Source of the DNA: Bacteroidales bacterium
GTDB lineage: Bacteria > Bacteroidota > Bacteroidia > Bacteroidales > F082
Assembly (NCBI GenBank): GCA_021647205.1
Contig: JAKIVD010000015.1
Coordinates: 37,887 to 101,886, forward strand
DNA length: 64,000 nucleotides
Direction of reading: 5' to 3'
The position numbers and the translations under genes were made by a program. The stretch's first letter is position 1. Every line of letters starts with the position of its first letter. This document shows positions 8,857 through 18,077 of the stretch, piece by piece. A model generated the notes under the pieces. It had not been told where the DNA came from and searched no databases. It was given only the letters and a program-made list of their open reading frames with translations.

Positions 8857-9435
8857 TTATTTTTCCAATACTTTACTTAATACGGCAATCAAACTTTGAC
8901 CTTCCCTGTTCAGGTTGAAATTATGGTTATTCAGGTCCCAGCGTTTAACAAGGAGCCTCAAAGAGCCCATGACCAGCAGGGCCAGGTTTTTCTCATCAAT
9001 ATCATTCCGTACATTGTGTTCGGCCTGTCCCTGCACGATGATATTTTCAATTGTTTGGGCATGAAGGTTTAATATTTCAACTATCCTGTTCTTCAACAAT
9101 TCTTCGTTCTTGAATATTTCTTCCGAAAAGATAACTGAAACCATGGAGGGGCTTTCTGAAAACAGCGACAACATCCTGGTGAACATGAACCCTATCTTTT
9201 TTGCTGCCGAACCTTCGTAAGTATCCATTATTCCAGAAAGTATGACTGCCATTTCTTTGAAATTATTGAGAATACTCATCAGGATGGCTGTTTTGCTTTC
9301 AAAGTGGCGGTAAATTCCTGGTTCGGAAATGCCAATTGCTTTTGAAAGGTTCTTAATGGTGAGTCCCTGTATTCCTTTGTCATCAATTATTTTGATGGAC
9401 TCCTCAATAATTTGTTGCTGCCTTTCTGATAACAT
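8857..9435 (-). CDS. TetR/AcrR-family transcriptional regulator
   Basis: A 192-residue protein. The N-terminal 60 residues form the TetR helix-turn-helix: a first helix (RQQQIIEESIKIIDDKG), then GLTIKNLSKAIGISEPGIYRHFESKTAIL, where GIYRHF is the classic recognition-helix signature. The remaining helical part is the ligand-binding and dimerisation domain. Being first in the run with the cupin, MMPL exporter and LolA-like genes, it most likely represses that export operon until a hydrophobic ligand binds. A perfect palindrome lies just upstream of its start (9478-9502) and is the likely operator. Confidence 0.92.
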   Translation of the reverse strand: MLSERQQQIIEESIKIIDDKGIQGLTIKNLSKAIGISEPGIYRHFESKTAILMSILNNFKEMAVILSGIMDTYEGSAAKKIGFMFTRMLSLFSESPSMVSVIFSEEIFKNEELLKNRIVEILNLHAQTIENIIVQGQAEHNVRNDIDEKNLALLVMGSLRLLVKRWDLNNHNFNLNREGQSLIAVLSKVLEK

Positions 9436-9477
9436 TTTTTGAGCATGTTAGTTAGTATTCGCTCGCAAAATAACAAC

Positions 9478-9502
9478 AATTATTTGACATGGCCAAATAA
9501 TT
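9478..9502. promoter_or_regulatory. Perfect 9-bp inverted repeat, candidate TetR operator
   Basis: AATTATTTG and CAAATAATT are exact reverse complements separated by 7 bp, centred about 55 bp upstream of the tetR start codon. On the minus strand a TATTTTG box lies between the palindrome and the gene, so a bound dimer would cover the upstream part of the promoter. Size and position fit autoregulation by the adjacent TetR protein. Binding has not been shown. Confidence 0.5.
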
Positions 9503-10020
9503 TTAAATATTTCTAATAAAAGTTTCTAAGATTCCATCCGGAATGTTTGAATTAACAGGCAAATACCAAGGCTTGATACCGGCGTCTTTACGCAACCCGC
9601 CTCTTTCACATTAGCTTGCCAGAAGATTTGACAGGCAAATATTATGAATGTTTTTCGAAGTTGTAGAATAGATGTATCTTTATAGGCATAAAAAAAAATA
9701 CCAGCATGTACCCCAACCCCCGGTTTTGTAATCTCTTTTAATACTGTATGTTCAGTATGATGAATGATAGGCAAAAATTGAGATATGTGTCATAGGGTGT
9801 GGCTGTTTGGTAGTTGGCAATTTTAAGAAGATGAGAGGTAACATAAGCATACCGGTTTTCGACGGAAACCTCACAACGAAATGGCTGCGCACTATGTTTG
9901 ATGCCCTTATTGAAGCCTGTTTGCGTTGCCCGTCTAATCTTTAGGCCATGAGAAAAATAGTTGTTTATACTGTTCATTCCGACAAAAAATAAATTATTAA
10001 CACTTAAAAAGAGGCTTGCT
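9503..10020. other. Intergenic region without a supported gene
   Basis: About 520 bp between the tetR promoter region and the ester cyclase start. Short open frames exist on the minus strand, but they lack recognisable motifs and plausible signal or domain features. I see no tRNA-like fold or strong repeat. Confidence 0.4.
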
Positions 10021-10533
10021 ATGAAATATTTAACGCAATCAGCTATTATTTTAGTCATCTCATCAGCCGTGTTGCTGTCAGGATGCACACAGCGTGATCC
10101 TTCAGAAGAATTAAGGCCATTGCTGGAGAAATATGTAGGATATTGGAATACCGGGAATTTTCAGGGAATTGAAGAGGTGTTGCATCCTGATTTTGAGTTG
10201 AGAATGACCCCTGAATATACACCAGAAAAAGGTATTGGCAGTTTTCAGGAAAGTATTACTAAATGGAGAACTGCTTATCCTGATTTTCATATTGACATCA
10301 GGGAATGGGTTTTCGATTCTGGTAAAGCCGCAGCTTTGTGGACAATTACCGCAACTAATAACGGTCCGGGAACTCATCCGCCTACCGGAAAGCACATTAA
10401 AGTAAGCGGCATGAGCATTGTTCATTTTGAGGATGGTAAAATAAGGGATGAATGGATTGCCAGTAACGATTTATTGTGGATGACTCAGCTTGGATTTAAA
10501 CTTATTCCACCCAAAACTGACTCTGATAAATAA
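10021..10533 (+). CDS. SnoaL-like/ester cyclase family lipoprotein
   Basis: A 170-residue protein started at ATG 10021, which directly yields a lipoprotein signal (LVISSAVLLSGC, cysteine about 22); the frame stays open upstream but that part is not signal-like. The mature domain is a NTF2-like cone: LEKYVGYWNTGNFQGIEEVLHPDFELR, then FQESITKWRTAYPDFHIDIREW, and the ester-cyclase hallmark GTHPPTGKHIKVSGMSIVHFEDGKI. Polyketide cyclase relatives use this fold, but most bacterial copies are uncharacterised. It stands alone between two minus-strand blocks. The substrate is unknown. Confidence 0.82.
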   Translation: MKYLTQSAIILVISSAVLLSGCTQRDPSEELRPLLEKYVGYWNTGNFQGIEEVLHPDFELRMTPEYTPEKGIGSFQESITKWRTAYPDFHIDIREWVFDSGKAAALWTITATNNGPGTHPPTGKHIKVSGMSIVHFEDGKIRDEWIASNDLLWMTQLGFKLIPPKTDSDK

Positions 10534-10756
10534 TAGGGCCATTTTTCTTCACCGGATTGCATCAGCAAGGAACAACCGAAGCTTAATTGTTGAACAATGG
10601 ATGTTGCCTGCCCTGCTTGCAGTTAGAGGTAGCTTGCAAGCCCTTACTTCCCAACAGCAAATCTGTTTGCCAGGCCGGAGAGGGCAATAAAAACCATGAT
10701 ATTACATAAGCGGCCCCCTGCCCGCGGTAGAACATTCCGGGCGACAGGATTCCCTT

Positions 10757-13651
10757 TTAGTAAACAAGTACTTTCTTGGTCAGCGACTGCCCTTCAGCAT
10801 TTACGCGCAGCAACCAGATACCAGCTGACAACTTGTTTTCCGTATTGATTTTAATCAACCTGCTTTTCCCGTTCAGCGCCAGTTCGTAAACAACAGCGCC
10901 CATCGGGCTGACCAACTGTAAAGTGTTGAAGTTTCCTTTTTCGGGAAGCATGACATTGAAAGCCCCGCTGGTGGGATTTGGAAATACAACCATATCTCTG
11001 GCAACATCAACTGCATCCTCGATATCCACGTATTGGCTGATGGAAATGTTGTCGATAAACAAGGGGTTGCCGATAGCGCTGTAACTTTCAAAGGCCACAC
11101 GGATATTTGCCTGCCCGGCCCATTCGCCGAGGTCAACAGAAATGCAGCTTGCCCCCCATCCGCCCCCGCACCAGTCGCTTCCAGTTTGCGGGTAGAAATT
11201 ATCTGTTTGCTCATGTGTGGCAAAGTTGCCGCTGCCATCTTCACCGGCAGCAAAAACACGTGTCCAGTTTTCTCCGCAATCTGCAGAAACCAGTACGACC
11301 AACGAGTCGGTGAGCGGGTCGTATTTTTTGGCATAAGCGTGCTGAAACTCCAGCCAGGCAGTACTCATTTCCGAGAGGTTGAAAGGCGCCGAAATTAGCC
11401 GGTCGCGTTTCCCGATAAGATATTCCTGGAAATTGACTGAGGCGGCAAAATTCCCCCCGTTTCCGGAAACTTCCCGGAGTTCCCAGCTGATACCGTCATC
11501 AGGATTCTCAATAGTCCATTGGTTTTGAGCAATGTCCCCGTTTTCGAAAGATTCGTTAAACCAGGGCTGGTAACCCCCGGCTTGTATCATGTCAAACTTT
11601 GTCAGTTCCGCCTCCCCGTTCAGGTTCCACGAAGTGAGTGTTACCGCGTAAGTACCTGCCTGGTTAAATACCACTTCGGGATTTTGGCTGGTTTCGTCTG
11701 TTCCGTTCACAAAGCTTACCGTGGAAGGGTCGAATTGCCATGCCCACTGGATGGGGCTGTACTTTGTCTTATCGGTAAACAAAGCCGTTTCGCCTGTACA
11801 GACGACATCTTTGTCCACGGCGAAATCAACTTCGGGAAGGATAGTTGAACTGGCCGTAATTTGTTCTGTTTTTACAACAGTGTCAGTTCCGAGCGAATTG
11901 GTGGCAACAAGCGTAACACTAAACACCCCTTCTTCGGGATAAAGAATGTCCACAGGATGCTGTGCTTCTGAAGTTGCAGGAACAGCGCCTTCAAAGCTCC
12001 ATTCCCACTGCGACGGCACTCCTGCCGTAAGGTCAGTAAAGTTTACGGTTTCGCCTACCGGGATGAGTGTTTCGTCTGAAACAAAGTCAGCTTCCGGCAC
12101 AAAAGAAGGCCGTAAATAGGCCCACCATGTTCCCCATTTGCTGGTACCAACCTCCTGTTCGGCGTACTCCTGTAAAGCCCAAAAATCGATGTCGTTGGCC
12201 GGGTCGACACAGGCAGCCGAATAGTCGCCCCAGCGGTTGCGGCCACCGCCAAAAGTTTTGTAATACGGCGATATGCCATCTTTATACTGGTAGTAGGTAC
12301 GCATGGTGTTAGGTTCGTCGTAATAGGCCTTAAAGGAGTACCCGGCGCTGGCGTACTGGGTTCCCGAAAATACACCGTGGCCGATAAAAACATCTTCGTG
12401 GGCATTGACGGCGATGCTGGCGAAAGCAAAGGAAAAAACGTTGGTCGGATCATCAATGCGGCCGCGCTCGAGGACAACACCGTTGGTGTCGAGCTCCCAC
12501 CACTGTACAGCCGTCCGTTGCGGGTTGTTGGCAGGAAGGAAAATATGGTGTACGGCCCACAATTTATTGTTGCGGTAAATCACGGTCTCCATGCGTGAGT
12601 CCACCGAATTGATTTTCTCGCTGGAACCCAGTTGCGGCAGAAAGTTACCATACCAGCCTGCACCATTCTCCCAGGGTTCAGGTATGCCGATGGCCCCCTG
12701 GTAGGTAAAAACAGGTTCGTTTACCGGACCGCTGAGTTTGAACTTCTTGATATATCCGTAACCATTGCTGTTGCCGTTGCTCGTGGCAATCAGGTACATG
12801 TTTTCGGCATCGGGATCATAAGTGGAAGAGGGGACTATCGTAAAACCTTCGGTAGTGGCAAAGCGCGTAAAACCGGGCTGATCGTCACCGTTGTACATGG
12901 CCATTTTATCAAACACAAACACGGTTCTGTAAAAATCACCACCGAACATGTTTCCGGTGACGGTAATCCATTTTTTATTGAAGCCCAGGTTGGGGTAATC
13001 GAACCAGGTAATGTTGGCTTCATCCGGGTTGATCCAATACATATACCAGTCACCGGTCGGGTCGTCGGTCAGGCTTACGCCGATGTAAAGTTTTGAATCA
13101 GGGCCATTCGAGCCACTCGGATTACTCATGATCCACCGGTTTTCGTAAGGATCGTAAACTACTTTGGGGTCGAAGGTTCCGCCGTTGCCGGGCATGGGCG
13201 ACCACCAGGTGCTCAGCGAAGTAGTGAACAGGTTGTTGCCCTGACGGTCCTGGATGCGCACCTGGGTGTTGAGCGTGACCATGATATGGTTGGGGCCGGC
13301 GGCGCCGTTTACATCTGGAGGGATGGAGCTGCCATTGTCATGGAGACCCAGAAATGTTGTGTCGGGTTGGGGAGAGACTTCCCGCGACCTTCTTTGGGAA
13401 GCTGTTCTTCTTCCTTTTGGCTCAAGATAAATGACGTCTTTCTCATTTACCGTCCAGTTGGGAATTTCCCAATTTTGATTGGGTACTTTTACGCCCTGTC
13501 CCGGATTTTGACTTTCGTTACTTTTCAGGTTTTGAACATTGACCCTTGCCTGTAGCGTGGCCTGTCCTTTTGTAACAGGAACATGTTGTGCGCTGAGGGT
13601 TTGCCCTCCGCTCAACAGCAGGGTGAGAAAAAGGATTTGATATTTAAACAT
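10757..13651 (-). CDS. Large T9SS-secreted PKD-domain protein
   Basis: About 964 residues from the ATG at 13651, which gives a clean signal peptide (KYQILFLTLLLSGGQTLSA, then Q). An upstream in-frame ATG at 13690 would overlap the next gene and precede the signal, so I reject it. Domain order: an N-terminal region with repeated beta blades and GPNHIMVTLNTQVRIQDRQG, probably a propeller; two PKD domains (around WEWSFEGAVPATSEAQHP and WAWQFDPS); a jelly-roll-like domain ending SVDLGEWAGQANIRVAFE; and a C-terminal type A sorting domain (VVFPNPTSGAFNV ... KKVLVY). The protein is presumably exported by the type IX system and displayed or released. The gap to the upstream paralogue gene is 28 bp, so they form an operon. 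Confidence 0.85.
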   Translation of the reverse strand: MFKYQILFLTLLLSGGQTLSAQHVPVTKGQATLQARVNVQNLKSNESQNPGQGVKVPNQNWEIPNWTVNEKDVIYLEPKGRRTASQRRSREVSPQPDTTFLGLHDNGSSIPPDVNGAAGPNHIMVTLNTQVRIQDRQGNNLFTTSLSTWWSPMPGNGGTFDPKVVYDPYENRWIMSNPSGSNGPDSKLYIGVSLTDDPTGDWYMYWINPDEANITWFDYPNLGFNKKWITVTGNMFGGDFYRTVFVFDKMAMYNGDDQPGFTRFATTEGFTIVPSSTYDPDAENMYLIATSNGNSNGYGYIKKFKLSGPVNEPVFTYQGAIGIPEPWENGAGWYGNFLPQLGSSEKINSVDSRMETVIYRNNKLWAVHHIFLPANNPQRTAVQWWELDTNGVVLERGRIDDPTNVFSFAFASIAVNAHEDVFIGHGVFSGTQYASAGYSFKAYYDEPNTMRTYYQYKDGISPYYKTFGGGRNRWGDYSAACVDPANDIDFWALQEYAEQEVGTSKWGTWWAYLRPSFVPEADFVSDETLIPVGETVNFTDLTAGVPSQWEWSFEGAVPATSEAQHPVDILYPEEGVFSVTLVATNSLGTDTVVKTEQITASSTILPEVDFAVDKDVVCTGETALFTDKTKYSPIQWAWQFDPSTVSFVNGTDETSQNPEVVFNQAGTYAVTLTSWNLNGEAELTKFDMIQAGGYQPWFNESFENGDIAQNQWTIENPDDGISWELREVSGNGGNFAASVNFQEYLIGKRDRLISAPFNLSEMSTAWLEFQHAYAKKYDPLTDSLVVLVSADCGENWTRVFAAGEDGSGNFATHEQTDNFYPQTGSDWCGGGWGASCISVDLGEWAGQANIRVAFESYSAIGNPLFIDNISISQYVDIEDAVDVARDMVVFPNPTSGAFNVMLPEKGNFNTLQLVSPMGAVVYELALNGKSRLIKINTENKLSAGIWLLRVNAEGQSLTKKVLVY

Positions 13652-13679
13652 ATTATTGAAGTGCTGGTGGATGAATGTT

Positions 13680-16600
13680 TTACTGAACAATTAGTTTTTT
13701 TGTTTTGCTGAAGGTTTCCCCGCTGACTTTGACAAAGTAAATACCTTTGGGCAGTTCCCTGATATCCAAGGTGGTTTTCCCTGTTTTTGCGTCAACGGAT
13801 AGCATAAGTTTCCCTTGTGTGTCGAGGACTTCGACCAAGGTATTTTCCGGGCTTGCTACGGTTACACTTCCTGAAGCCGGATTGGGGAAAAGCTGAAAGT
13901 TAGCCGTCGTCATATCGCGGTCAAGCAAACCGACAGTACTGCCCACTTCCACATTGTTCAGATAAAGGTTGTTGCCGTATTTGTTGTATGTTTCAAACTG
14001 AATTTTTATGTTGGCTTGCCCTGCCCATTCACTCAGGTCGATTACCGGGCATCCGGCACCGTAACCGTTTCCGCACCAGTCAGCAGAGCTGAGTGGTTCG
14101 AAGAAATCAACTGTTGGTTCGGCTGTTGCAAAGATGCCTTCCCCGTCCGGGCCATTGGCATACACCCGGGTCCAGGTTTCGCCACAATCGGCAGAAATAT
14201 TCACAATCAATGAATCCTTCTGAAAATAGCGCTGGGCATAGGCATATTCAAAATACAGCAATACGGTTTCCATCCCTGAGAAATTTATCAGGGGCGAGGT
14301 CAGGTAATCGCGTTCTTCAAAATCGGTATAATTGAAAAAGTTCATCCAGCTCAACTGGTCTTCCCCGTTCACGGTAGTGAGCCCCCAGGTAGTTTTGGCA
14401 TCCGGGTTTTCAACACGCCAGCCCATTTCATTAAATGAATTTCCCTGGAAACGTTCGGAAAATGGCAGTGCCAGCCCCCCTGAAGAAATATAATCCACTT
14501 TGGTCATGCTGCTTTCGCCGGCGATGTTGGTTACGGTCAGGCTTACCGAATAGGTGCCATCCTGGTTGAAAGCAACAAGGGGGTTCTGCGAATTCTGGTC
14601 GGTACCGTCGAGGTAAGTAATGTTGTCAGGCGCGAACGACCACAGCCAGCTTACCGGGCAGCCTTCCGATTCGTCGATAAACTGTGTTCCCTGCCCCGTA
14701 CACTGTACAGTGTCTTCGGCCATAAAATTTACAGTTGGCAATAAAGCATCACTGACAGTGATGTAGCCTGTGATGGTTTTGTTGTCCGTTCCTGCGGGAT
14801 TACTTACCGTTAAGCTAACTGAGAAAGTCCCTTCTGTCAGGTACTGGATATTGGTCGGGTTTTGCAGAATGGAGGTATCGGGTGTGGCACCTTCAAAACT
14901 CCATGCCCACTGGTGCGGAACCCCCGAAGATTCGTCAAAAAAGTCGATGGCACAACCCGAGGGGACATTGGTTTCGCTACTTCCGAAATCGGCAGCAGGT
15001 GCATTGTAGAAAGTGGGAGACGACCACAGTCCGCGGCCGTAAGTTGACGCACGTACGGCATCTCCGGCAGGGGAGAGGCTGTCGTAGTAAACTTCAATCT
15101 CACTTACATTTGCAGCTACGGGAAAGCCATCCGAAAACAACAGCCATTCGTCCATGGAACTGTCCAGATAAAAGATGCCGGCATCTGTTCCGAGGTAAAT
15201 TCCTGCGTCACTGTTCTTGTACACTTCGATGGTATTGGTGCTGGCAACGGGCAGGTTCAGGGAAATGTCTTCCCAGCTCACCCCCCGGTCTTCTGATTTA
15301 AAAACTTTGTAATTCAGGGTCATGTAAACAACATCCGGATCATCCGGGCTGGTTTCGATATCGGTAGGTGTACCGCTGACAGGCAGGAAACTGCTTAGGT
15401 TGGTCCACTGCGGGTTGTCTGATAAAACATCATCAGAACGCAACAATCCGTCGCCCCACTTGGCCACATACAATATGTCCGGGTCTGCCTGGCTTTGTTC
15501 AATGACCCGGCAATTCTGTGTGTTGAAATCGGAGACCATATCCCATTCAACGTTCCATGACCTGATGTTGTGGCTTACCCAGAGGTTTTTCATGCCCACA
15601 TACATGGTTTCGGGATCAGTAACATCCAGGGCAATTGGTGTAACCCAGGCACCGGATTCGCCAATGCCCCCGCCAATTTGCCCCTGGTTGCTGTTGTTAA
15701 ATATCCTTGAGATTCCGGCACCGTTGTAATATTCGCCATAGGCATAACGGTGGTCCAGATGGTCGTAGGCACAATCCATCCCGTCACCGCCCATCACCGT
15801 AAGAAAACCGTCGTCTTCGCCAAGATAAGTAGCCGAGCCATTGTCCTGGTAGCCGTTCATCACCTTGTCTTTGTTGGTGAGTGCCTGCCCGATTTTATAA
15901 ATCTGGGAGATGGCCAAACCGCTTGTGATTTCCGTCCAGGTTGTCCCGTTATCGTCCGTCCAGTAAATACCACCATCGTTACCGGCATACAGCCTGCCGT
16001 CCACGGGTGAGAACTCAAGGACATGGCAGTCGGCATGGACGGCAGGTACACCACAACTTCCCACCCAGTGCGAATTGATGCTCCAGTTGCTTCCGCTGTT
16101 GGCAGAACGCCACACATTGACGCCAGCGGAATACACGAGATTTTCGTTGTCGGGATCGGCGGCAATGTCCAAATCGTACCAGCCCTGACCGCCGCTTCCG
16201 CCTGTGCAGCCCCAACTCATAATGTTGGGGCTTGTGGACTTCAGCGAGAAATTCAGGCCTGCATCGTTTGATTTATAGATCCCACCGTATTCACTACCTG
16301 TTACAGTGTGAAAATAAACCACATCGGGATCGGCTTCGGTAACGGCAATCACACCCCTGCTTGCAGAACCGATGCCCGAAGTAATGAGTGTCCAGGTATC
16401 GCCGCCATCAGTTGAGCGGTAGAATTTTCCTCCCTGTGAGGCAAAAACAACAGCGGCGTCATCTACCTTGAAAACTATTTCTTTGTAGTTCCCGTTGGCT
16501 TTGTTTGACCAGTTGGCACCGGCATCAACCGACTTGTAAATACCTCCGCTGGTGGCAGCAAGAATGGTGTTGGGGTCGGTGGGGTGCATGATCATCCGCC

Positions 16601-17318
16601 CGACGGTAACATTGCCCATGCCCGAGTTGGAAGAAGACCAGTTGAGCCCGCCGTCGGTACTTTTCATCACGCCCATTCCCGGCGCATCGCCGGCATCGCG
16701 GTCGCCCGTCCCGATGTACATGGTATTGGTGTTTGTATAATCAATAAGGATGGAAGAAACCCCGAGTGTGGGAAGGTTGTCGGTATGACTTGTCCAGCTT
16801 TGACCACCATCTTCGGTAACCCACAGTCCGCCGGCAGGTGCACCTATCCAGATTACGTCGGCATCGGTGGGATGAAAGCCGATGGCATTGATACGGCCGT
16901 TGCCATTGGGCTGCCCTGTTCCGGCATTGGCTGGTTTTTCGATAGGCCCCAGGTTTTCCCATTCACCCGTAAATTCACCCTCCCTGCTGCTGTTGGTTTC
17001 GAGGAACTGAAAATACGATTTGAAAGCCTCATCTGCCGGACGGCGTGTGCCATCAGGGTAAACCCGGTCGGCCCAATGGTGTTCCCACCTTTTAAAAGGC
17101 TTGTAGCCTGAGCTCTTCGTGATCTTGCGTCCTTCCCAGTATGTTTCAAAGGCAGCAACGGTTGTAAAAAAGTTTGCTTCCGGATCCTGCATCATTTCTA
17201 TCCAGTAGGGATAAATCGCAGCATCTTCGGGAAGTTGGTGCTGAACTGCAGTGGATTGTGCAATTGAAAGTGTCGAAGCGACAACAATTGCTGCAAAAAT
17301 TAAGGTGATTCTCTTCAT
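13680..17318 (-). CDS. Very large T9SS-secreted BNR/sortilin-like, PKD protein
   Basis: A 1212-residue secreted protein with signal peptide (LIFAAIVVASTLSIA, then Q). Residues about 150-780 form a propeller of BNR/sortilin-type repeats: Asp-box-like elements (STDGGLNW, SVDAGANW, STDGGDTW, SNDAGLNF) recur. Two PKD domains follow (WAWSFEGATPDTS and WLWSFAPDN), then a jelly-roll-like domain (IDLSEWAGQANIKIQFE) and a C-terminal T9SS sorting domain (FQLFPNPASGSVTVA ... KKLIVQ). The C-terminal half parallels that of the gene at 10757, pointing to duplication. Propellers of this kind occur in surface peptidases and adhesins; no catalytic residues are clear, so I call it a surface or extracellular protein of unknown target. 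Confidence 0.88.
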   Translation of the reverse strand: MKRITLIFAAIVVASTLSIAQSTAVQHQLPEDAAIYPYWIEMMQDPEANFFTTVAAFETYWEGRKITKSSGYKPFKRWEHHWADRVYPDGTRRPADEAFKSYFQFLETNSSREGEFTGEWENLGPIEKPANAGTGQPNGNGRINAIGFHPTDADVIWIGAPAGGLWVTEDGGQSWTSHTDNLPTLGVSSILIDYTNTNTMYIGTGDRDAGDAPGMGVMKSTDGGLNWSSSNSGMGNVTVGRMIMHPTDPNTILAATSGGIYKSVDAGANWSNKANGNYKEIVFKVDDAAVVFASQGGKFYRSTDGGDTWTLITSGIGSASRGVIAVTEADPDVVYFHTVTGSEYGGIYKSNDAGLNFSLKSTSPNIMSWGCTGGSGGQGWYDLDIAADPDNENLVYSAGVNVWRSANSGSNWSINSHWVGSCGVPAVHADCHVLEFSPVDGRLYAGNDGGIYWTDDNGTTWTEITSGLAISQIYKIGQALTNKDKVMNGYQDNGSATYLGEDDGFLTVMGGDGMDCAYDHLDHRYAYGEYYNGAGISRIFNNSNQGQIGGGIGESGAWVTPIALDVTDPETMYVGMKNLWVSHNIRSWNVEWDMVSDFNTQNCRVIEQSQADPDILYVAKWGDGLLRSDDVLSDNPQWTNLSSFLPVSGTPTDIETSPDDPDVVYMTLNYKVFKSEDRGVSWEDISLNLPVASTNTIEVYKNSDAGIYLGTDAGIFYLDSSMDEWLLFSDGFPVAANVSEIEVYYDSLSPAGDAVRASTYGRGLWSSPTFYNAPAADFGSSETNVPSGCAIDFFDESSGVPHQWAWSFEGATPDTSILQNPTNIQYLTEGTFSVSLTVSNPAGTDNKTITGYITVSDALLPTVNFMAEDTVQCTGQGTQFIDESEGCPVSWLWSFAPDNITYLDGTDQNSQNPLVAFNQDGTYSVSLTVTNIAGESSMTKVDYISSGGLALPFSERFQGNSFNEMGWRVENPDAKTTWGLTTVNGEDQLSWMNFFNYTDFEERDYLTSPLINFSGMETVLLYFEYAYAQRYFQKDSLIVNISADCGETWTRVYANGPDGEGIFATAEPTVDFFEPLSSADWCGNGYGAGCPVIDLSEWAGQANIKIQFETYNKYGNNLYLNNVEVGSTVGLLDRDMTTANFQLFPNPASGSVTVASPENTLVEVLDTQGKLMLSVDAKTGKTTLDIRELPKGIYFVKVSGETFSKTKKLIVQ

Positions 17319-17395
17319 GGCAAAGATGATTGGTTTTATGTGGTGGCAAAATTAATGTAAAAAATGTTGACGGGAAAAAGACAGTAGTGGACATC

Positions 17396-17425
17396 AAAAA
17401 AGGCCTGTCAAAACTGACAGGCCTT
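17396..17425 (-). terminator. Rho-independent terminator of the cold-shock gene
   Basis: AAGGCCTGTC (17400-17409) pairs perfectly with GACAGGCCTT (17416-17425) around a 6-base loop. On the minus strand the stem is followed by a T-run (17396-17399). It lies about 30 bp past the csp stop codon. Confidence 0.85.
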
Positions 17426-17455
17426 CTGAGTGATAAAAAAGTTAAAGACAAAAAA

Positions 17456-17647
17456 TTAAATTGCTTTAACGTTTACTGCGTTTAATCCTTTTCTACCTTC
17501 TTTTAATTCAAATTCTACTGCGTCTCCTTCGTGAATCTCGTCGATAATTCCCGACACATGCACGAAATACTCAGTACTTGAATCCTCTTCTGTAATGAAT
17601 CCATATCCTTTTGATTCATTGAAGAATTTTACTGTTCCTTTTTTCAT
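17456..17647 (-). CDS. Cold-shock-domain protein (CspA family)
   Basis: A 63-residue protein from the ATG at 17647; the open frame extends nine codons upstream, but KKGTVKFFN is the universal beginning of the family. RNP1 (KGYGFI) and RNP2 (YFVHVSGI) are both present, followed by the usual [21 protein letters not shown]. It binds single-stranded RNA and DNA and acts as an RNA chaperone in the cytoplasm. It is monocistronic, with its own promoter (17672-17702) and terminator (17396-17425). Confidence 0.95.
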   Translation of the reverse strand: MKKGTVKFFNESKGYGFITEEDSSTEYFVHVSGIIDEIHEGDAVEFELKEGRKGLNAVNVKAI

Positions 17648-17671
17648 TGAAAATATTAATATTAAAAAAGG

Positions 17672-17702
17672 CAAAAATATGCTATTTTATTTTAACTACA
17701 AT
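17672..17702 (-). promoter_or_regulatory. Candidate promoter of the cold-shock gene
   Basis: On the minus strand the -7 box TATTTTTG (17679-17672) matches TAnnTTTG, and a weak -33 box ATTG (17702-17699) lies 19 bp upstream. The start codon follows about 25 bp downstream, giving a short leader. Confidence 0.5.
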
Positions 17703-18077
17703 GATTGTTCGTATATTTTTTTTGTAATGGCTGTATGAAATGTTGTAAACTATATAAAGAGCAGAAAAAGAGAGGTGTACGTATTGGCTGTATGGGGTGT
17801 GCTTTTGGTTTTTGTTTGCTTAACAGCTAAATTACTTCCGCGCTTAAGTGAGATTTCCTGTTTTCGGGTGCTGATTTACTTCCGTTCTTGACACAGTTTT
17901 TGGCTTTTCCGTTCATCTTGTAGGCAGGGGACAGTGTGTTTACCAGGATAAAACCGGGAAGTTCATTCTTCGTTTTTTTCTTAATTTTGCCGCAGTGAAG
18001 GAACTCCGGTCAGAAAAAGCGGATTATCAAAGGACCGGGAAAAGCTGTTCCCGTTTTACCAGATTAATTAGGTTGAT
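17703..18077 (+). promoter_or_regulatory. Leader region of the metal-efflux operon with candidate promoter
   Basis: Gene-free stretch between csp and czcA. The TAATTTTG box at 17982-17989 matches the Bacteroidetes -7 consensus and would start transcription near 17996, leaving a leader of about 80 nt. Its -33 box is weak. No metal-regulator palindrome was evident to me. Confidence 0.4.

Noticed and set aside
9526..10088. Minus-strand frames of 82 and 116 codons
   Set aside because: No motif, signal peptide or coding-like composition; one overlaps the signal-peptide region of the ester cyclase gene.
13652..13690. Upstream start for the first T9SS protein
   Set aside because: It would overlap the neighbouring gene and bury the signal peptide behind 13 unlikely residues.
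14882..15301. Plus-strand frame of 139 codons inside the large T9SS gene
   Set aside because: Antisense shadow of a long gene, very rich in Arg, His and Cys, without recognisable domain.
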